A stretch of DNA of 64,000 nucleotides from Hexactinellida sp. DTS-2022 (GCA_028753945.1 JAPNXP010000007.1:868001-932000), one strand, 5' to 3'; positions 11,534 to 22,840 are shown, counted from the stretch's first letter. Numbers and translations are program-made. The notes: generated by a model not told the origin, from the sequence alone.

Positions 11534-11862
11534 TTCATTTGTCTGCATTTAACAATTTAATTATATTGTAAATTATACCTTAAGAGATTGATTGTGGAAT
11601 TTACTATTATGTAATTGTATATTATTATATACTGTACATGCATTAAGCGGTTCATTTGATTATATTATATTATTTGGATAAGGCAAACGATGATATTTAA
11701 TATATTAACTATGGATACTTAATTGTATTATTCGTTCATAGAGTATAATGAATATAAGCAAACAATGGATTTTAACTTGCAGTCCTATCTCCAATATTTG
11801 CAAGTTAGATTTCAGATAAATAACTTTATAAATATAGCTAGGTTGCCTTTGTGGAAATATAT

Positions 11863-12030
11863 TACAGTAGAACCTCGTTAGTACGAACACCAGGGGACCG
11901 CCAAAATGCGTTCGCCTTTAACCGGTGTCATTTGTATTGAAAAGGCTTTGAAGGGGACTGAAATTGAAAAAAGTCATCATATTATACAGAGTTTCGTATT
12001 AACTGTGTTCGTACTAAAAGTTCTACTGTA
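11863..12030. mobile_element. pogo-type MITE (CAGTAGAACCTCGTTAGTACGAAC family)
   Basis: Starts TACAGTAGAACCTCGTTAG and ends AAAAGTTCTACTGTA, with TA at both edges. Internal text (TGCGTTCGC, AAAGGCTTTGAAGGGGACTGAAA) recurs in 34325-34498, 44317-44493 and 58725-58880. A second subfamily is at 43542-43729, 60775-60960 and 63133-63623. Confidence 0.8.
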
Positions 12031-12043
12031 ATTATAAATACGT

Positions 12044-12117
12044 ACAGTCAACATCATTAATTCGAACACTCAAGGGAAAAATAAATTTGTTCGAATTAAC
12101 GGATATCGACTGTATAA
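12044..12117. mobile_element. Short MITE fragment
   Basis: Runs from TACAGTCAACATCATTAATTC to ATATCGACTGTA. Contains CAAGGGAAAAATAAATTTG, also seen in the PPM1 intron. Confidence 0.65.
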
Positions 12118-12167
12118 TTCAAAATAAATGAAATTAGTTAACCAAAATATATTTTCGCAAACTTTAA

Positions 12168-12328
12168 TACAGTGGATGCCGGTTATAAGCACATCGTCGG
12201 GAACTGCACTTAATGTTCTTATAACCGACATAAATTATACAGGGTATATGGCAACCGTTTCCCAACATAGTGTGCTTATATCCGATATGTTCTTATAACC
12301 GGTGTGCTTATATCCGACATCTACTGTA
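12168..12328. mobile_element. TA-flanked MITE, CAGTRGATGYCGG family (copy 2, inverted)
   Basis: Starts TACAGTGGATGCCGG and ends CCGACATCTACTGTA. It is the reverse complement arrangement of copy 1 at 7409-7583, so the pair brackets the 298-aa ORF and the PPM1 gene. Confidence 0.8.
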
Positions 12329-12408
12329 TATAACCAAGGATTTCTAATTTATAACTTAACTTAATTGTTTTCATAAAATAATATTATCATAGCTGTAGAA
12401 TTCGCGAA

Positions 12409-13593
12409 ATGTCCAAGTGCCCAACTTATTCCTCATTGACTGTACAGCAAGTATTAATCCCATTTGTAAAGACTGACTATAAAAACCAGTCTCCTATTCC
12501 ACTACAAAACTCAATACTAATCGAGACACACTTTACCAATGGACTTTTATACGAATTATACATAGCTCTTTTCCTTCTATTTTCTCTATGTGCGCAATAC
12601 GTGTTCATATACGATAAGAATATTTTCCTAATAGATTTCGATCTACCATTGTTATTGGCTATGGTGATATTCAGACGAATGCTATGGAATGTAGCCAACT
12701 TTTCATTCGAGGAATTACGTGAGTGTTCCTCAGTGTTTTTTACATTTCAAAGTTTTCGTTTTACGTTTTTTGGTTTATCAATAATATTATGTGCTATGTT
12801 TGTAATCCGCGTGTCTCTTCCATTGAGTTTATCCCAAACCCTTTCTCTGTTCTATCCAATTCTGCTCTATTTATCTTTTTTCGGTTATTCAACTGATCCT
12901 AGAGATCTCAGGTCGCGTTACCAGTTCGGAATGGATTTATTCTCTATTTTAAACGTTTCTCCGCCTAAGCATTTACGTAGCAAATTAACTAAGCATTATT
13001 CTGACAATTACGAGTTATTACATCCACTATTAGGCCTAATGGATGCATCATTATTAACACAAGAAATAATATTATTTTCATCAGACCTGTTTATTCGTTT
13101 GAAACAGCTGTTTTTCAATATGCTCCTTTCTACCTATTTAATCGGTATACTTCCACTATTGCTATCTCACCAGTCTATTTCTCCATGCTATAGACTGTGT
13201 GCCTTACATATACTATGTTTCTATTGTATTTCCGGGATATTATTCACTCGACATTATTTCCCTAAACATTACATTGTAATTATGTATGATTTATTCCGTG
13301 CATCGAATATCCTAAACCACACAACACAAACAAACAAATTATCTTTATTTCTACAATTTCGTTTATTTATTTTCAATTACATTGCTTCAAAACCTTATTT
13401 CTTTTCAAATTTACTTCTCCCATTAATGATTACGGTTTTAACTTTAATGTTATACATTATATATAGCTGTATATCCCTATTACATCATATTGTCATTTTC
13501 TTTGTGATTTTAAATGGAATTTATGTTTTAACACTTCTTATAAGAGATAAATACGATCCGGAAATCTATCCAACTGTTAATACGAGTCAATAA
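12409..13593 (+). CDS. TMEM39: TMEM39-family multi-pass ER membrane protein
   Basis: Encodes 394 aa, very hydrophobic, with about eight likely membrane segments. It matches TMEM39A/B in the N-terminal block GLLYELYIALFLLFSLCAQY then a LID..ARR/FRRMLW-type segment, in the central LFFNMLLSTYLIGILPLLL, and in the C-terminal FNYIASKP through LIRDKYDPEIYP (vertebrate LLRDR..YP). Vertebrate proteins are about 490 aa, so this one is shorter, mainly in the loop between the central and last membrane blocks. Known TMEM39 proteins reside in the endoplasmic reticulum and act in secretory-cargo and lipid-kinase/phosphatase trafficking. Intronless here, with AT-rich codons like AsnRS and unlike the aquaporin and peroxiredoxin genes. 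The 135 nt following the stop lack a clear AATAAA. Divergence is high, so family assignment is good but orthology to A or B is not resolved. Confidence 0.75.
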   Translation: MSKCPTYSSLTVQQVLIPFVKTDYKNQSPIPLQNSILIETHFTNGLLYELYIALFLLFSLCAQYVFIYDKNIFLIDFDLPLLLAMVIFRRMLWNVANFSFEELRECSSVFFTFQSFRFTFFGLSIILCAMFVIRVSLPLSLSQTLSLFYPILLYLSFFGYSTDPRDLRSRYQFGMDLFSILNVSPPKHLRSKLTKHYSDNYELLHPLLGLMDASLLTQEIILFSSDLFIRLKQLFFNMLLSTYLIGILPLLLSHQSISPCYRLCALHILCFYCISGILFTRHYFPKHYIVIMYDLFRASNILNHTTQTNKLSLFLQFRLFIFNYIASKPYFFSNLLLPLMITVLTLMLYIIYSCISLLHHIVIFFVILNGIYVLTLLIRDKYDPEIYPTVNTSQ

Positions 13594-13804
13594 TCTAAAG
13601 ATATTTGTAAGATTATCATTTGTTTATTATTTGTATTTTTGTTATGATTCATTTGACACTTAACATTGCATTAATATCTCATTGTTTCTGACAATAATTA
13701 ATAATGTATAATCCTTGATGTTATTTAATTGGGTTAAAAAAACTGGGTTGAAAACTAGTTGAATCTTCATAATTCCTTGTAGCCTAGTTGCAACATATTA
13801 GTTA

Positions 13805-14592
13805 CGAGCCCTTCGGTCTCGGTCGCTTTGCGACAGATCGGTGCTACGCACCTCAAGTTAACGGCCGCTGTGCGGCCTTACTCCTCACATTTTCTACCAT
13901 GGAAATGGTAGATAGGGACGTTATGATTTTGATTTTCATTAATTTGTTTACCTATTTGTGTAAACAACAACAACAACAAATACTCATATAGAATTTTATA
14001 AATGCGAAATTCGTGTTCAGCACACTTGTTTACTTATAATACCTATTGAAGGTTAACTTCTAGGTTGATTTTGAATTTTCATTAAATTGTTTAGCTATTT
14101 TGAGTGAACAACAACAACAACAACAACAAATATTCATATTAGAAAATTTAAACGCGAAATTCGTGTTCAGCATACTTGTTTACCTACAATACCCGTTGAA
14201 AGCTAACTTCTAGGTTGATTTTAAATTTTCATTTTTTTGTTTACCTATTTTGTGTAAACAACAACAACAAATATTCATATTAGAAAATTCTAACCGCGAA
14301 AATCGTGTTCAGCATACTTGTTTACCTATAATACCCGTTGAAAGCTAACTTCTAGGTTGATTTTGAATTTTCATTAATTTGTTACCTATTTTGTGTAAAC
14401 AACAACAATAAATATTCATATTATAAATTTATAAATGCGAAATTCGTGTTCAGCATACTTGTTTACATATTATAACATTTGAAAGTTAGTGAATATCTCA
14501 TATATTAATGCGGTTTCTATCCCCCGTCATTTTAATACAATCCGGACAAACAAACACACACACACACAACAATCGAGATTTAATAATATAGA
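13805..14592 (-). mobile_element. Helitron-like non-autonomous element with internal minisatellite (copy 1)
   Basis: Read on the minus strand it begins TCTATATTATTAAATCTCG at 14592, runs through TGTGTG and TTTGTCCGGATT, then about four diverged units of roughly 145 bp centred on (GTT)n-TTTACACAAAATAGGTAAAC, and ends in a row of small hairpins (GGCCGCACAGCGGCC, GGTGCGTAGCACC, GTCGCAAAGCGAC, GAGACCGAAGGGCTCG). The 5' TC, A before and T after the element, and the absence of terminal inverted repeats fit Helitrons. The terminal CTCG differs from the usual CTRR. Confidence 0.55.
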
Positions 14593-15879
14593 TTTGTATA
14601 TTGCATTAATATTGTAGTTTAGTCAATTCCATGTATTTGGGAACCTATCAACCTTGGATAAGACATACACATTTTATTCATTGTTACGTGGTATTCATAT
14701 GGCTTCTGCATAAACATAATGTTTTTTGATATAACATCCCTTTCTACCCTCCTTGGTGGAAAGGGTGGGGTGTAAGGCCGCACAGCAGCCGTTAACTTGA
14801 GATGTGTAGCAGTAATTCGATAGGAAATATTTAGAGGATATCCATTAATCTTGTGCACTTAGAGTTTAAACTAATTGAATAACGTATTAAACACCAAAGT
14901 AACCAACTACAACAACTACTACAGCAATTTTGGTTAATTGAAACACTATAGCATTATTGGTGAGTTTATGGATTATTTATTAGTAAATATATTTGTAAAC
15001 AAGTAAGTCAATTTGGAATTACAAGTTTGCAAATATCGAATCTGAACATTTATTGTTAATGCAACAAAAATTATTTATTGAATAATTCATTTTTCTTTTT
15101 ACGGTTCACTTCACGTTATAGTTTCTGTTCCAATTTTGACCTTCAAAATGACCTCTTCAGTATCGACATTACATGACCCGAAACACTTCAAATTTGATTG
15201 CTGATATGATAGACGGATTCTACATATTAAAATATGTCGTTTTGATGAATTTGATCAAAATATGGCATAATTTGACATTTTAATAAGAACTTACACATAT
15301 GAGGTGAAATTTTTTTGGCAGTTGTCTCGTCATAGTTCAAAAACCACAAGACCAAACAATCTAAAACTTACACATATCTAATGTTTGGGATAGGGATCTC
15401 TACTCTCCATTTTCTGACAAATCGGTTGATGGTGGGTGGGTGAAAAGGTCAAAATATCTACATTTGTAATCTTACTGCTGTGGTTACATTTCCAAAATAA
15501 TTCCACAAGAGTATACAATGTGGATCCGTATTTATACTAGTGTCTGTGTGAATGGTAATCTAGTTCATCTTCCAAGGCAGCAACATCGTCCTATTTAAGT
15601 GGAACTGGTTTGCCACAAAAATTAGCAACTTTGTCCATACTTCCACCGTATGCAACATCTAAAACTGACATGAAATTTTTTTAATAGTATACGTCGAGCA
15701 AAACTTTCATTTTAGCTGCATAGAAACGAAAGGTAGTACAATTTGGACTTAACTTAAGGACATTTTTGTGGCATCCAATAACTTCTCGGACTATACAATC
15801 GTATGACCATATGCCAATAAATGAGACCTGTATGGGAATGTGGATTGTATTCAGTTTATAAAGTAATGGCTGCTTAGCT

Positions 15880-16675
15880 AGAAGCTCTGAAACTGGAAAT
15901 AGAAGATTAGCGAGAATAAAGAAGGGACACGATAGGAACGTAGAGTTGTATGCGGCGATGGAACAGCTGAGAATTGTCAGAGATAATACGGTGAATGTAA
16001 TGACTAGCAACATTATAGGCGGGGAACTAAACTCATTGAGGGAAGGGATTGATGCGAAAATACGCACCAAAGAAGAATTGAAGGCAGTTGTAGAAAATCT
16101 GGAGTTAATTGAGTTTCGTTGTTTTTCTGGTAAGATTCGTAAGGCGATAGAAGAGACTGATTTATAGAACTGATACCAGAGTATGTGGGAGAGAATACCC
16201 TGTGCTTAAGAAGTGTAATGAGGGTATTAATGATGGAGACATTGGAGAGTCTTGGGATCTAGAGGAACATGAATTGATAGAATGAAGAATGAAGTGTTCA
16301 TTGCTGATCAAATAACTGTCGTATTCAATTACTGAATACAGAAGGAGAATATCTGCTTTCATTCGGAACTGACCACTTGAAAGAGCCACTTGAAATAAGG
16401 CTAGATAATGTTTTTTGAGGTTTAGTCTAGCCGGACAGTTCATTAGGAAAACTGGCTCTAGAGGCAATATACCAAGTTGCTTTACTGGAATATCAGGATT
16501 GTGTTATGAAGCGGATTGGTTTATGACTGTGATTATAATGCACTACGAATCCAGGTATTTAACTAAAATCTCCAATTGTGAAAGAGTTCGGTTATGGAGA
16601 AATCAAACATCCAGTGACATCGCTATACAAGCAATAATAATATTCTCCATATTAGAATACAATCTTCTGCTATAA
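15880..16675 (+). pseudogene. Possible decayed coding region, unknown product
   Basis: Three consecutive plus-strand open stretches look protein-like, rich in charged and helical residues, but none starts with a good ATG and they are broken by stops and frame changes: about 15890-16167 (LYAAMEQLRIVRDNTVN..., ending KAIEETDL), 16168-16267 (ELIPEYVGENTLCLRSVM...), and 16415-16675 (AGQFIRKTGSRGNIPSC...). No splice signals join them cleanly. I do not recognise a family. They could be a dead host gene or an old element. Confidence 0.3.
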
Positions 16676-17085
16676 CAGAGACGGTACTTATCTGAAGAAG
16701 ATAGAGTTAACAGGACAAGAACAACAAATGACAATGCTCTCTTTTTCACAATAGATAAGAGAGGTATCTTCATAATTACAGATAACTCTATTAACGAAAT
16801 TCGTATCTTCTCACCTGACAGCTCACATTTCTAGCTTGGTATTACTCTAGACAACACAGATAATATTATCTTGTGTGGTGATACTAATAACTGCTTCCAA
16901 AAATACTAACCTAAACATACCTAATCCTTTCCCAAGAACTAACATTATTTGCTAACTAAATTAATAAAACCCTCTTAGCTTGTTATAAGTAAATTTAGTT
17001 GTTTGTAATTACAAATAAATACAAGTGCATTATAATTTGCAATAAAAATAAAGAATATACTAAGTGAATACAAAAATACAAAAAT

Positions 17086-18066
17086 TTATAATTCCCTTAT
17101 AACATCGTCCATATGTAAGCTATTGACTTCTGGCGTCTCTTTAACAACGTTAACTGTCGCCCGACTAACTACCGGCTTGTCAGCAGGGTAGCTGTGTGTT
17201 TCTATGAAAACAACATATGTGATAGCTCCCAGCGGAGCGCCCACTAAGGGAGCCACTATCGGAACCCAGAAATAATAGTCGTGCACACGGAATACGCCTG
17301 CGCCCCAGATTATAGCAGCAAAGCATCTGGGCGGGAAGTCCCGGATCGGGTTAGCAGCTCCGCCGCAGTTGTAGGAGAAACTAACTCCCAACGCGAATAC
17401 AATCAGTCCCACTCCCACGGGACGCAGGTAGTCGATAAGCCCAGTGTTGGGTCGGTCCACGATGGCTAGGATTAGGAACTGGAGGAGGAAGGCGCTGAAC
17501 AGCTGGTCCCAGAAATGGCTCAGGTTGGACACGGACGCTTGCGGGTTTGTAGTCCATATTCTGTACGTCTCATTCACCCCGTTGAACTCGTGCACGCCTC
17601 CGTCGAACGCATTCATCGCTTCGATGTAGTAGAGGTAGTTTACGGCGGCGGACATGAATGCCCCCAGCACCTGAGCCACCCAGTAGAGAGGGACTTTCCA
17701 AAAGGGAAATTTACCCACGGAAGCGTGGCCTAAGCTGATGGCTGGGTTCAAATGTCCGCCTGACAAGCCCATTGAGACAAACAAGCCAAACATTAGGCCT
17801 ATGCCGCCACTGAGCGCCCCTCCCAACCAGTCCGTGATGGAGTTGCCAATGAAGAATGCCTGCGCAGATCCGCCGATGGCAAACGTTATAAAAATGAATG
17901 TTCCGAAGAATTCAGCCAAATACTCCGCTCCGATGAAATGTATTATTCTCTTCCATCCCCACTCACATACCTTGCAAGGGTACCATAGCAACCGGGGCCG
18001 GGTGTAAGGACAAACCACGAACTTTTCGGGGCGTTTTTCGTACGGCACAGAGGGTAGCACTTCCAT
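17086..18066 (-). CDS. Aquaglyceroporin, copy A
   Basis: A 326-aa intronless MIP-family channel. First NPA at residues 107-109 (SGGHLNPAIS); second box NPI at 239-241 followed by Arg242 of the selectivity filter and Asp243, the Asp being the hallmark of glycerol-conducting members (NPxRD). Six membrane segments are readable around the two half-helices. Aquaglyceroporins conduct glycerol and water, and several AQP3-type members also conduct H2O2. Possible N-glycosylation at NET (165) and NLS (181). Residues 1-298 differ from copy B (37188-38132) only at residue 67 (Ser versus Ala), and DNA identity stays close to 99% including silent sites. After PADKP the tails are unrelated (28 residues here, 16 in copy B). 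Similarity also stops about 10 bp upstream of the ATG. Codons are GC-richer than in the flanking DNA. Confidence 0.93.
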   Translation of the reverse strand: MEVLPSVPYEKRPEKFVVCPYTRPRLLWYPCKVCEWGWKRIIHFIGAEYLAEFFGTFIFITFAIGGSAQAFFIGNSITDWLGGALSGGIGLMFGLFVSMGLSGGHLNPAISLGHASVGKFPFWKVPLYWVAQVLGAFMSAAVNYLYYIEAMNAFDGGVHEFNGVNETYRIWTTNPQASVSNLSHFWDQLFSAFLLQFLILAIVDRPNTGLIDYLRPVGVGLIVFALGVSFSYNCGGAANPIRDFPPRCFAAIIWGAGVFRVHDYYFWVPIVAPLVGAPLGAITYVVFIETHSYPADKPVVSRATVNVVKETPEVNSLHMDDVIREL

Positions 18067-18489
18067 TGTTGTATTGTGTTTCTTGAATTATATAGTATAA
18101 ATATCACACTTATACATATGCATACTTGTAAGTAATGTAATTGTCACCGGTGATGACGTTTGATCTACCTTGGTTAATTTAGCAATTATATATATAATAT
18201 ATATATTAAATATATTATTATTGAATTGAAATGTGAGCAAGCCTGATTACTAGTGAGTGATTACGATTACACCCTTCAAAAAAGTTTGAATACGATTACG
18301 ATTACAGGAAATGTTGTAATCGTAATCAGCCCCAAACCTGAATGTGATAATCGCATATACCGTATGTAGTATGTAGATATTGCATTGTCTGCAAAATGAA
18401 ATACGGTGGTGTGGGCAGTGGGCCACAAACTTATTTCAAACTGTTGACCACATCAATTTAATTGAATATTTAACTATCATTTTTATAAA

Positions 18490-20014
18490 TACAGTACACC
18501 CTCGCTAATCCGAACAGGAGATCCAAATCTATTTTTCGTATAAATTTGGGAAAAAATCTTAGAACTTGTATACTATAATTACTATTACAATGGAATTATT
18601 AAAAAAATAAGTCTCAAACAGGTATTAGGTAGAATTCCATATGTTAGTTTAGATTAGCTATTTCAGAACTAAGATGGTATTCGAAACGTTACAAAATGCC
18701 TCGCTTGTTACGAATCATCTACAAGGAATAGTATTTAGAATAAAGGTTAGTGAGAGGGTAGGGAATAAACGAGAGCCATTAGAATATTTATTTACTGACC
18801 TTGTAGAGTATTCTTTCTTCTAAACGGAAATTTGAAGCCTTCCTACAGAAATTTGACCGAAGGTATCTTGGTCCAGTTTGAACTTCGACTGGATATATTC
18901 CAGCGGATAAATATTGAAGCAAATTGTTATACTCTTCTGAATCATTAAGAATTTCAAATAACTATTAGTGGAGTTATTGGTTTACTATATAAAAGTTTCT
19001 ATAGACGTTGTGCATCCATGGTCCGAATCAAGTTACAATGCGGATCAAGTTACGATGAAACAGGCTTGTCACTGGAAAATTGGTCCCAGAAAAAATTGGT
19101 CCGGGGGACCAATATTCCATGGAATATTGTTCCCCCAGACCAATTTTTTCGGGTAAAATTTGTCCGAGGGACCAATATTCCATGGTTAAATGGACCTAGC
19201 CTGAAATTTTTGGTCCCACCATGGGACCAATATTTCGGGACCCAATATTTCAGTACAGGCTTATTCATACACTTTTTTGGTCCAAATATGGCGAAGAATC
19301 GCCTATGCTACTATTATAGTAAATACGGTAACTAAATAAACACAAACCTCAGAGGGACCAATTTCCCACAGAAGGACCAAATTTCCATGAAAATTTTGGT
19401 CCCCCCGGAGTCCCAGGCTTGGGGCTGATTAAGATTACAATCGTAATCGATTGTAATCGATTACAACTTTTCCTGTAATCGTAATCGTAATCATAATCAA
19501 GCTTTTTTTGAAGGATGTAATCGTAATCACCCAAATCAGCCCCAGGTATGGCACCAGGCCCCCCCAAATTTTCCACAATAACCTTAAATATGGATATAGT
19601 TTGAGGGTTCGCTGATCTCATTGGACCCCCAAAGATATATCCGGCCCCTACAAATAATTCTTGGTGGCTACCCCCATGCACACGAGCCTTATTTTTCGTG
19701 CGCATGAAACTCCGGGGCTTAATCGGAACGATCGTAAATGCATCGTAAAGAAAATGAAATTGTAATCAATTGTATCGATTCCAACATTTCCTGTAATCGT
19801 AATCGTAATCATAATCAAGCTTTTTCTGAAGGATGTAATCGTAATCGTAATCACTCACTAGTAATCAGCCCCAGGTCTGCCGGGGGCCCGGACCAATTTT
19901 TCCAAGGGGACAAAAATTTCCGTGACAGGCCTATAGAAAATGTATTATTTCACTAATCGGAACAGAATTTTTTGAATCGGAATACCTCTGTTCGGATTAG
20001 CCAGGGTGTACTGT
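18490..20014. mobile_element. Composite TA-flanked element, 1.5 kb, with nested palindromes
   Basis: The left end TACAGTACACCCTCGCTAAT and right end ATTAGCCAGGGTGTACTGTA are near-perfect inverted repeats, extending through CCGAACAG / CTGTTCGG. Inside are palindromic GGTCC-rich stretches (about 19079-19260 and 19355-19410) and two GATTAC-rich repeats, so other elements seem to have inserted into a pogo-type MITE. No transposase frame was found. Confidence 0.65.
19425..19880. repeat. Two GATTAC-rich repeats (a third, inverted, at about 18240-18345)
   Basis: Each copy has runs of GTAATC/GATTAC, an internal CTTTTTCTGAAGGATG or similar spacer and ends in AATCAGCCCC. The block before 19550 shows GGGGCTGATT at one side and AATCAGCCCC at the other, that is, terminal inverted repeats. 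Copies span about 19425-19550 and 19770-19880. Confidence 0.6.
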
Positions 20015-20678
20015 ACTGTAAAACCTATAATTTTCTTGGCCGGCACTTTATAATGGTAAAATTCTAACGGAACCCTAAAGGTGTTGACCATAATACATGG
20101 TTTATCGAGGAACTTCTGGGTCAGGAAATCTGGCCAGACACCCAGCACCAAATTTAAGTGCCAACCCGACACATAAATAGAATCAAATTGCAATCACCTT
20201 TGCAAACAGAACATTCATAAAATGTATTTAGTTATCTCATCGCGCTAGAGATTTGTAGCATTTCACTTAAGCTCTGGAATGTGATTTTAATCATTTAGAA
20301 ATAATTTTCCTTAATTGACAACGGATAGAGAATTACGATCCGATTTGCTATGCAACTTCCAAGAACATATAGCCTTTTAGATTTTAGAAACCAAGATCTA
20401 ATTAAAGAATTCTAGCAGTTGATTCAGATTCGAACCTATAATATTATGATTTAGAATGCAGACATTAATAGCTTGATAGTTTTATTAATTGGGGGCCGTT
20501 CAAACGTTTATTAAGTATTCAAATTCCAGGAAAATTAGACATCCCCTCCTATGCCACGTTCTTGGACCATTTTGTAATACAAAAAGGATGGTCTGTCACA
20601 CATTGGTTGATCCCTCTAGGGGTTTATCTAGGTGCCAGCCAGGCATCGGTTGAAGTGCACAGGTGCTTGCAGTGTGAT

Positions 20679-20888
20679 CAGTGGTGTTTTGCCAAAAAAA
20701 TAAGTGGGGGGGCGCTCCATTTTCAAATTTAGCATTTTCTTAGAAAACATAGGTGAAAACGGCCCCCAATAATGAATTCTATAGATAACTGATAGGAAGG
20801 AGCGCCCCCCCTGGGATATAAGCGCCCCCCCTAGCGAAATAAGTGGGGGGGCGCGCCCCCCCGAGCCCCCCCCCCCAAAACATCACTG
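20679..20888. mobile_element. hAT-type MITE with 8-bp TSD
   Basis: Ends CAGTGGTGTTTTG and CAAAACATCACTG. The flanks at 20671-20678 and 20889-20896 are both AGTGTGAT. Element length 210 bp, with long G and C runs inside, as in the hAT MITE at 3671. No coding capacity. Confidence 0.85.
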
Positions 20889-21074
20889 AGTGTGATTCCA
20901 TTTAGGTGCCGGATATCTGGCCAAATTTTCTGACCTAGAAATTCCTTGATAAACCCTGTTTGGGTACCACAAATCTTCTCTCCTTGAAATAATGCCTCAT
21001 CATTGAATTATACTGATAATGTAATATGGCTATCCAGCGTTTGAGTCGAGTAATTTTTAAAGTACTTAAGTACA

Positions 21075-21582
21075 TACACTAACCGGCCAAAAGTATTTGA
21101 ACAGCAATAATTTGTATTCAGACATTTGAGGTTATAACAGTATAGATTCTACAAAATGGCTATTTACATGAAACGATATGTAAAATATAATACAAGAGAA
21201 AAATCTTCGAATTTAAATTTTTATGGAGGAGTTAAACACATAAAATATATAATTGATTCTGATAGCAGATTTGAATTCCACATGGTTAAATTACTCTAAG
21301 TGTATAATTTCAAATCAATCCGAATATTTTCAACTGTGATACTGCCGCATTTCCATTTGTGCCACTTATTCCACAAGTGGTACGTGGCAGAAACACTTAT
21401 GCCACTCCGTGCAGATTTTTTAATTTAAATTAAAACATAATATTTTCATATGGATATATACGTATAATAAGATATTTATACTTATTGCAGAGTAGTATAG
21501 ATATCCGTTAATAAGTTACCGGAAGAGTATTGTTTGTACATTAAAATCCCTATTGCTCAATTACTTTTGGCTGATTAGTGTA
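21075..21582. mobile_element. Tc1/mariner-like non-autonomous element
   Basis: TACACTAACCGGCCAAAAGT and ACTTTTGGCTGATTAGTGTA form terminal inverted repeats with TA at the edges. A related element at 29073-29636 shares the ends and an internal stretch of GTGCCACTT / AAGTGGCAC palindromes. The 21-kb copy has landed in a GTAC-rich repeat, splitting it. Confidence 0.75.
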
Positions 21583-22499
21583 CATGTACAAGTAACAGTA
21601 CATTGGAATTTACAGTACTTATGTAATAAGTACAAGTACCTTAGGTACAACTATCGAACGAATTTTCAATCTCTTTTTACTACTAGCACAAGTATAGAAC
21701 AGTATGATATCCCAGAAGGTTAGAGATACGGATGTCAAGAAAGTCAACTGTAATAAATAATTAAGTAATAACACAGCAAAAACGGAATAAGTAAATTACT
21801 TTCGAAGTTTCGATTACCAGTGCATACTTTATAAGTATTTGACAAGTATAAGTTGCAATCAAAAAACAACAAAAAATACATTCTATTTTATCTATCAAAT
21901 ATGAAATATTCAAAATAAGAGATTAAATAATTAATTTCCTTAACAAAAATTCTATAATTAATAAATTAATGCAAAAGAATAGACTTTTAAGTACCATTAC
22001 AAGTACTCAAAAATTGTACAAAAAATTGTGAAAATTGTACAAAAGTACTTAAGTACAATTGTAGTTGAACCCAACCCTGTGGCTAACACCTTTAAGGTCC
22101 CGTAAATATTTAGCTCCATAATAATGTACGGCCAAGAAAATCCTAGATAACCCCTGCCCCCCTTTGGAATCGTACATAATTATCATTTGAACGATCCTTG
22201 TATACATATGACTTCCTCTAAAGCCATATTAATAATATAAACTTTTGATTACGTAACATTCCAGAGAATCATCAAGAGGGTAATTTCGACCACCAAACTA
22301 CCGTATAACCTACATTATCCCTACTGTATTGTTAATGTGTTAGTAATATGGCTCCAGCTACAGACATATAAATCCTCTGAATAAAGATATTACAGTATCA
22401 CAACGTTATAGCCACAGTTTATTCGACAACTTATTTGCTATTAATTACAAATTATTGTTGAAGCCTCGCATGATATAATGAACTTCATCAAAGGGAGCA

Positions 22500-22840
22500 A
22501 ATTATTTGTTCTTAACCGGAATTTCGTACTAACCGTGTAGTACTAGTGTTGTAAGGTCGGAAAATTTGCTAGGAAATTTCCGCTAATTTTACATGGAATT
22601 TTTTTAATATATACCTAGTTTTGAAATTTTGATAAACCATATCTAAAATGTAGAGTTGTTACTGTGCGTTTGTTATTTTCCCTCATGACAGTCTAACTTA
22701 AGTAGCACAAAAATTTTGGCAATTTCAAATAAAAATCCTAAACATTATTTGAAATATGTAATCTTTCCAGAAATTTCCATGGAGAACAAATTTTTGGAAA
22801 TTTTACAACACATTCCTGTACTAATGAGGTTATGTTGTAC
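22500..22840. mobile_element. pogo-type remnant interrupted by a second element
   Basis: TTCTTAACCGGAATTTCGTACTAACCGTG at the left and TGTACTAATGAGGTT at the right belong to the CAGTAGAACCTCGTTAG family. Between them is an insert with AGTGTTGTAA and TTTTACAACACA ends, matching GGAAATTT blocks inside. Confidence 0.5.

Larger units (their letters stand above)
13594..17085. other. Intergenic region with Helitron-like element and decayed coding-like DNA
   Basis: Apart from the element at 13805-14592 and the possible pseudogene at 15880-16675, I see no gene. Sequence at 14595-15880 is AT-rich and carries no long frame on either strand. Confidence 0.5.

Noticed and set aside
13950..14460. Evenly spaced repeats that could be read as a CRISPR-like array
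   Set aside because: Units are about 145 bp, diverged throughout, lack unique spacers, and lie within a eukaryotic transposon-like element.
17281..18007. Plus-strand ORFs opposite aquaporin A (and their equivalents at 37247-37973)
   Set aside because: Antisense shadows caused by the GC-rich codon use of the real gene.
18968..19335. Overlapping ORFs on both strands with repeated NIPW/DQFF peptides
   Set aside because: They translate GGTCC/GGACC palindromic repeats, and both strands give similar peptides.
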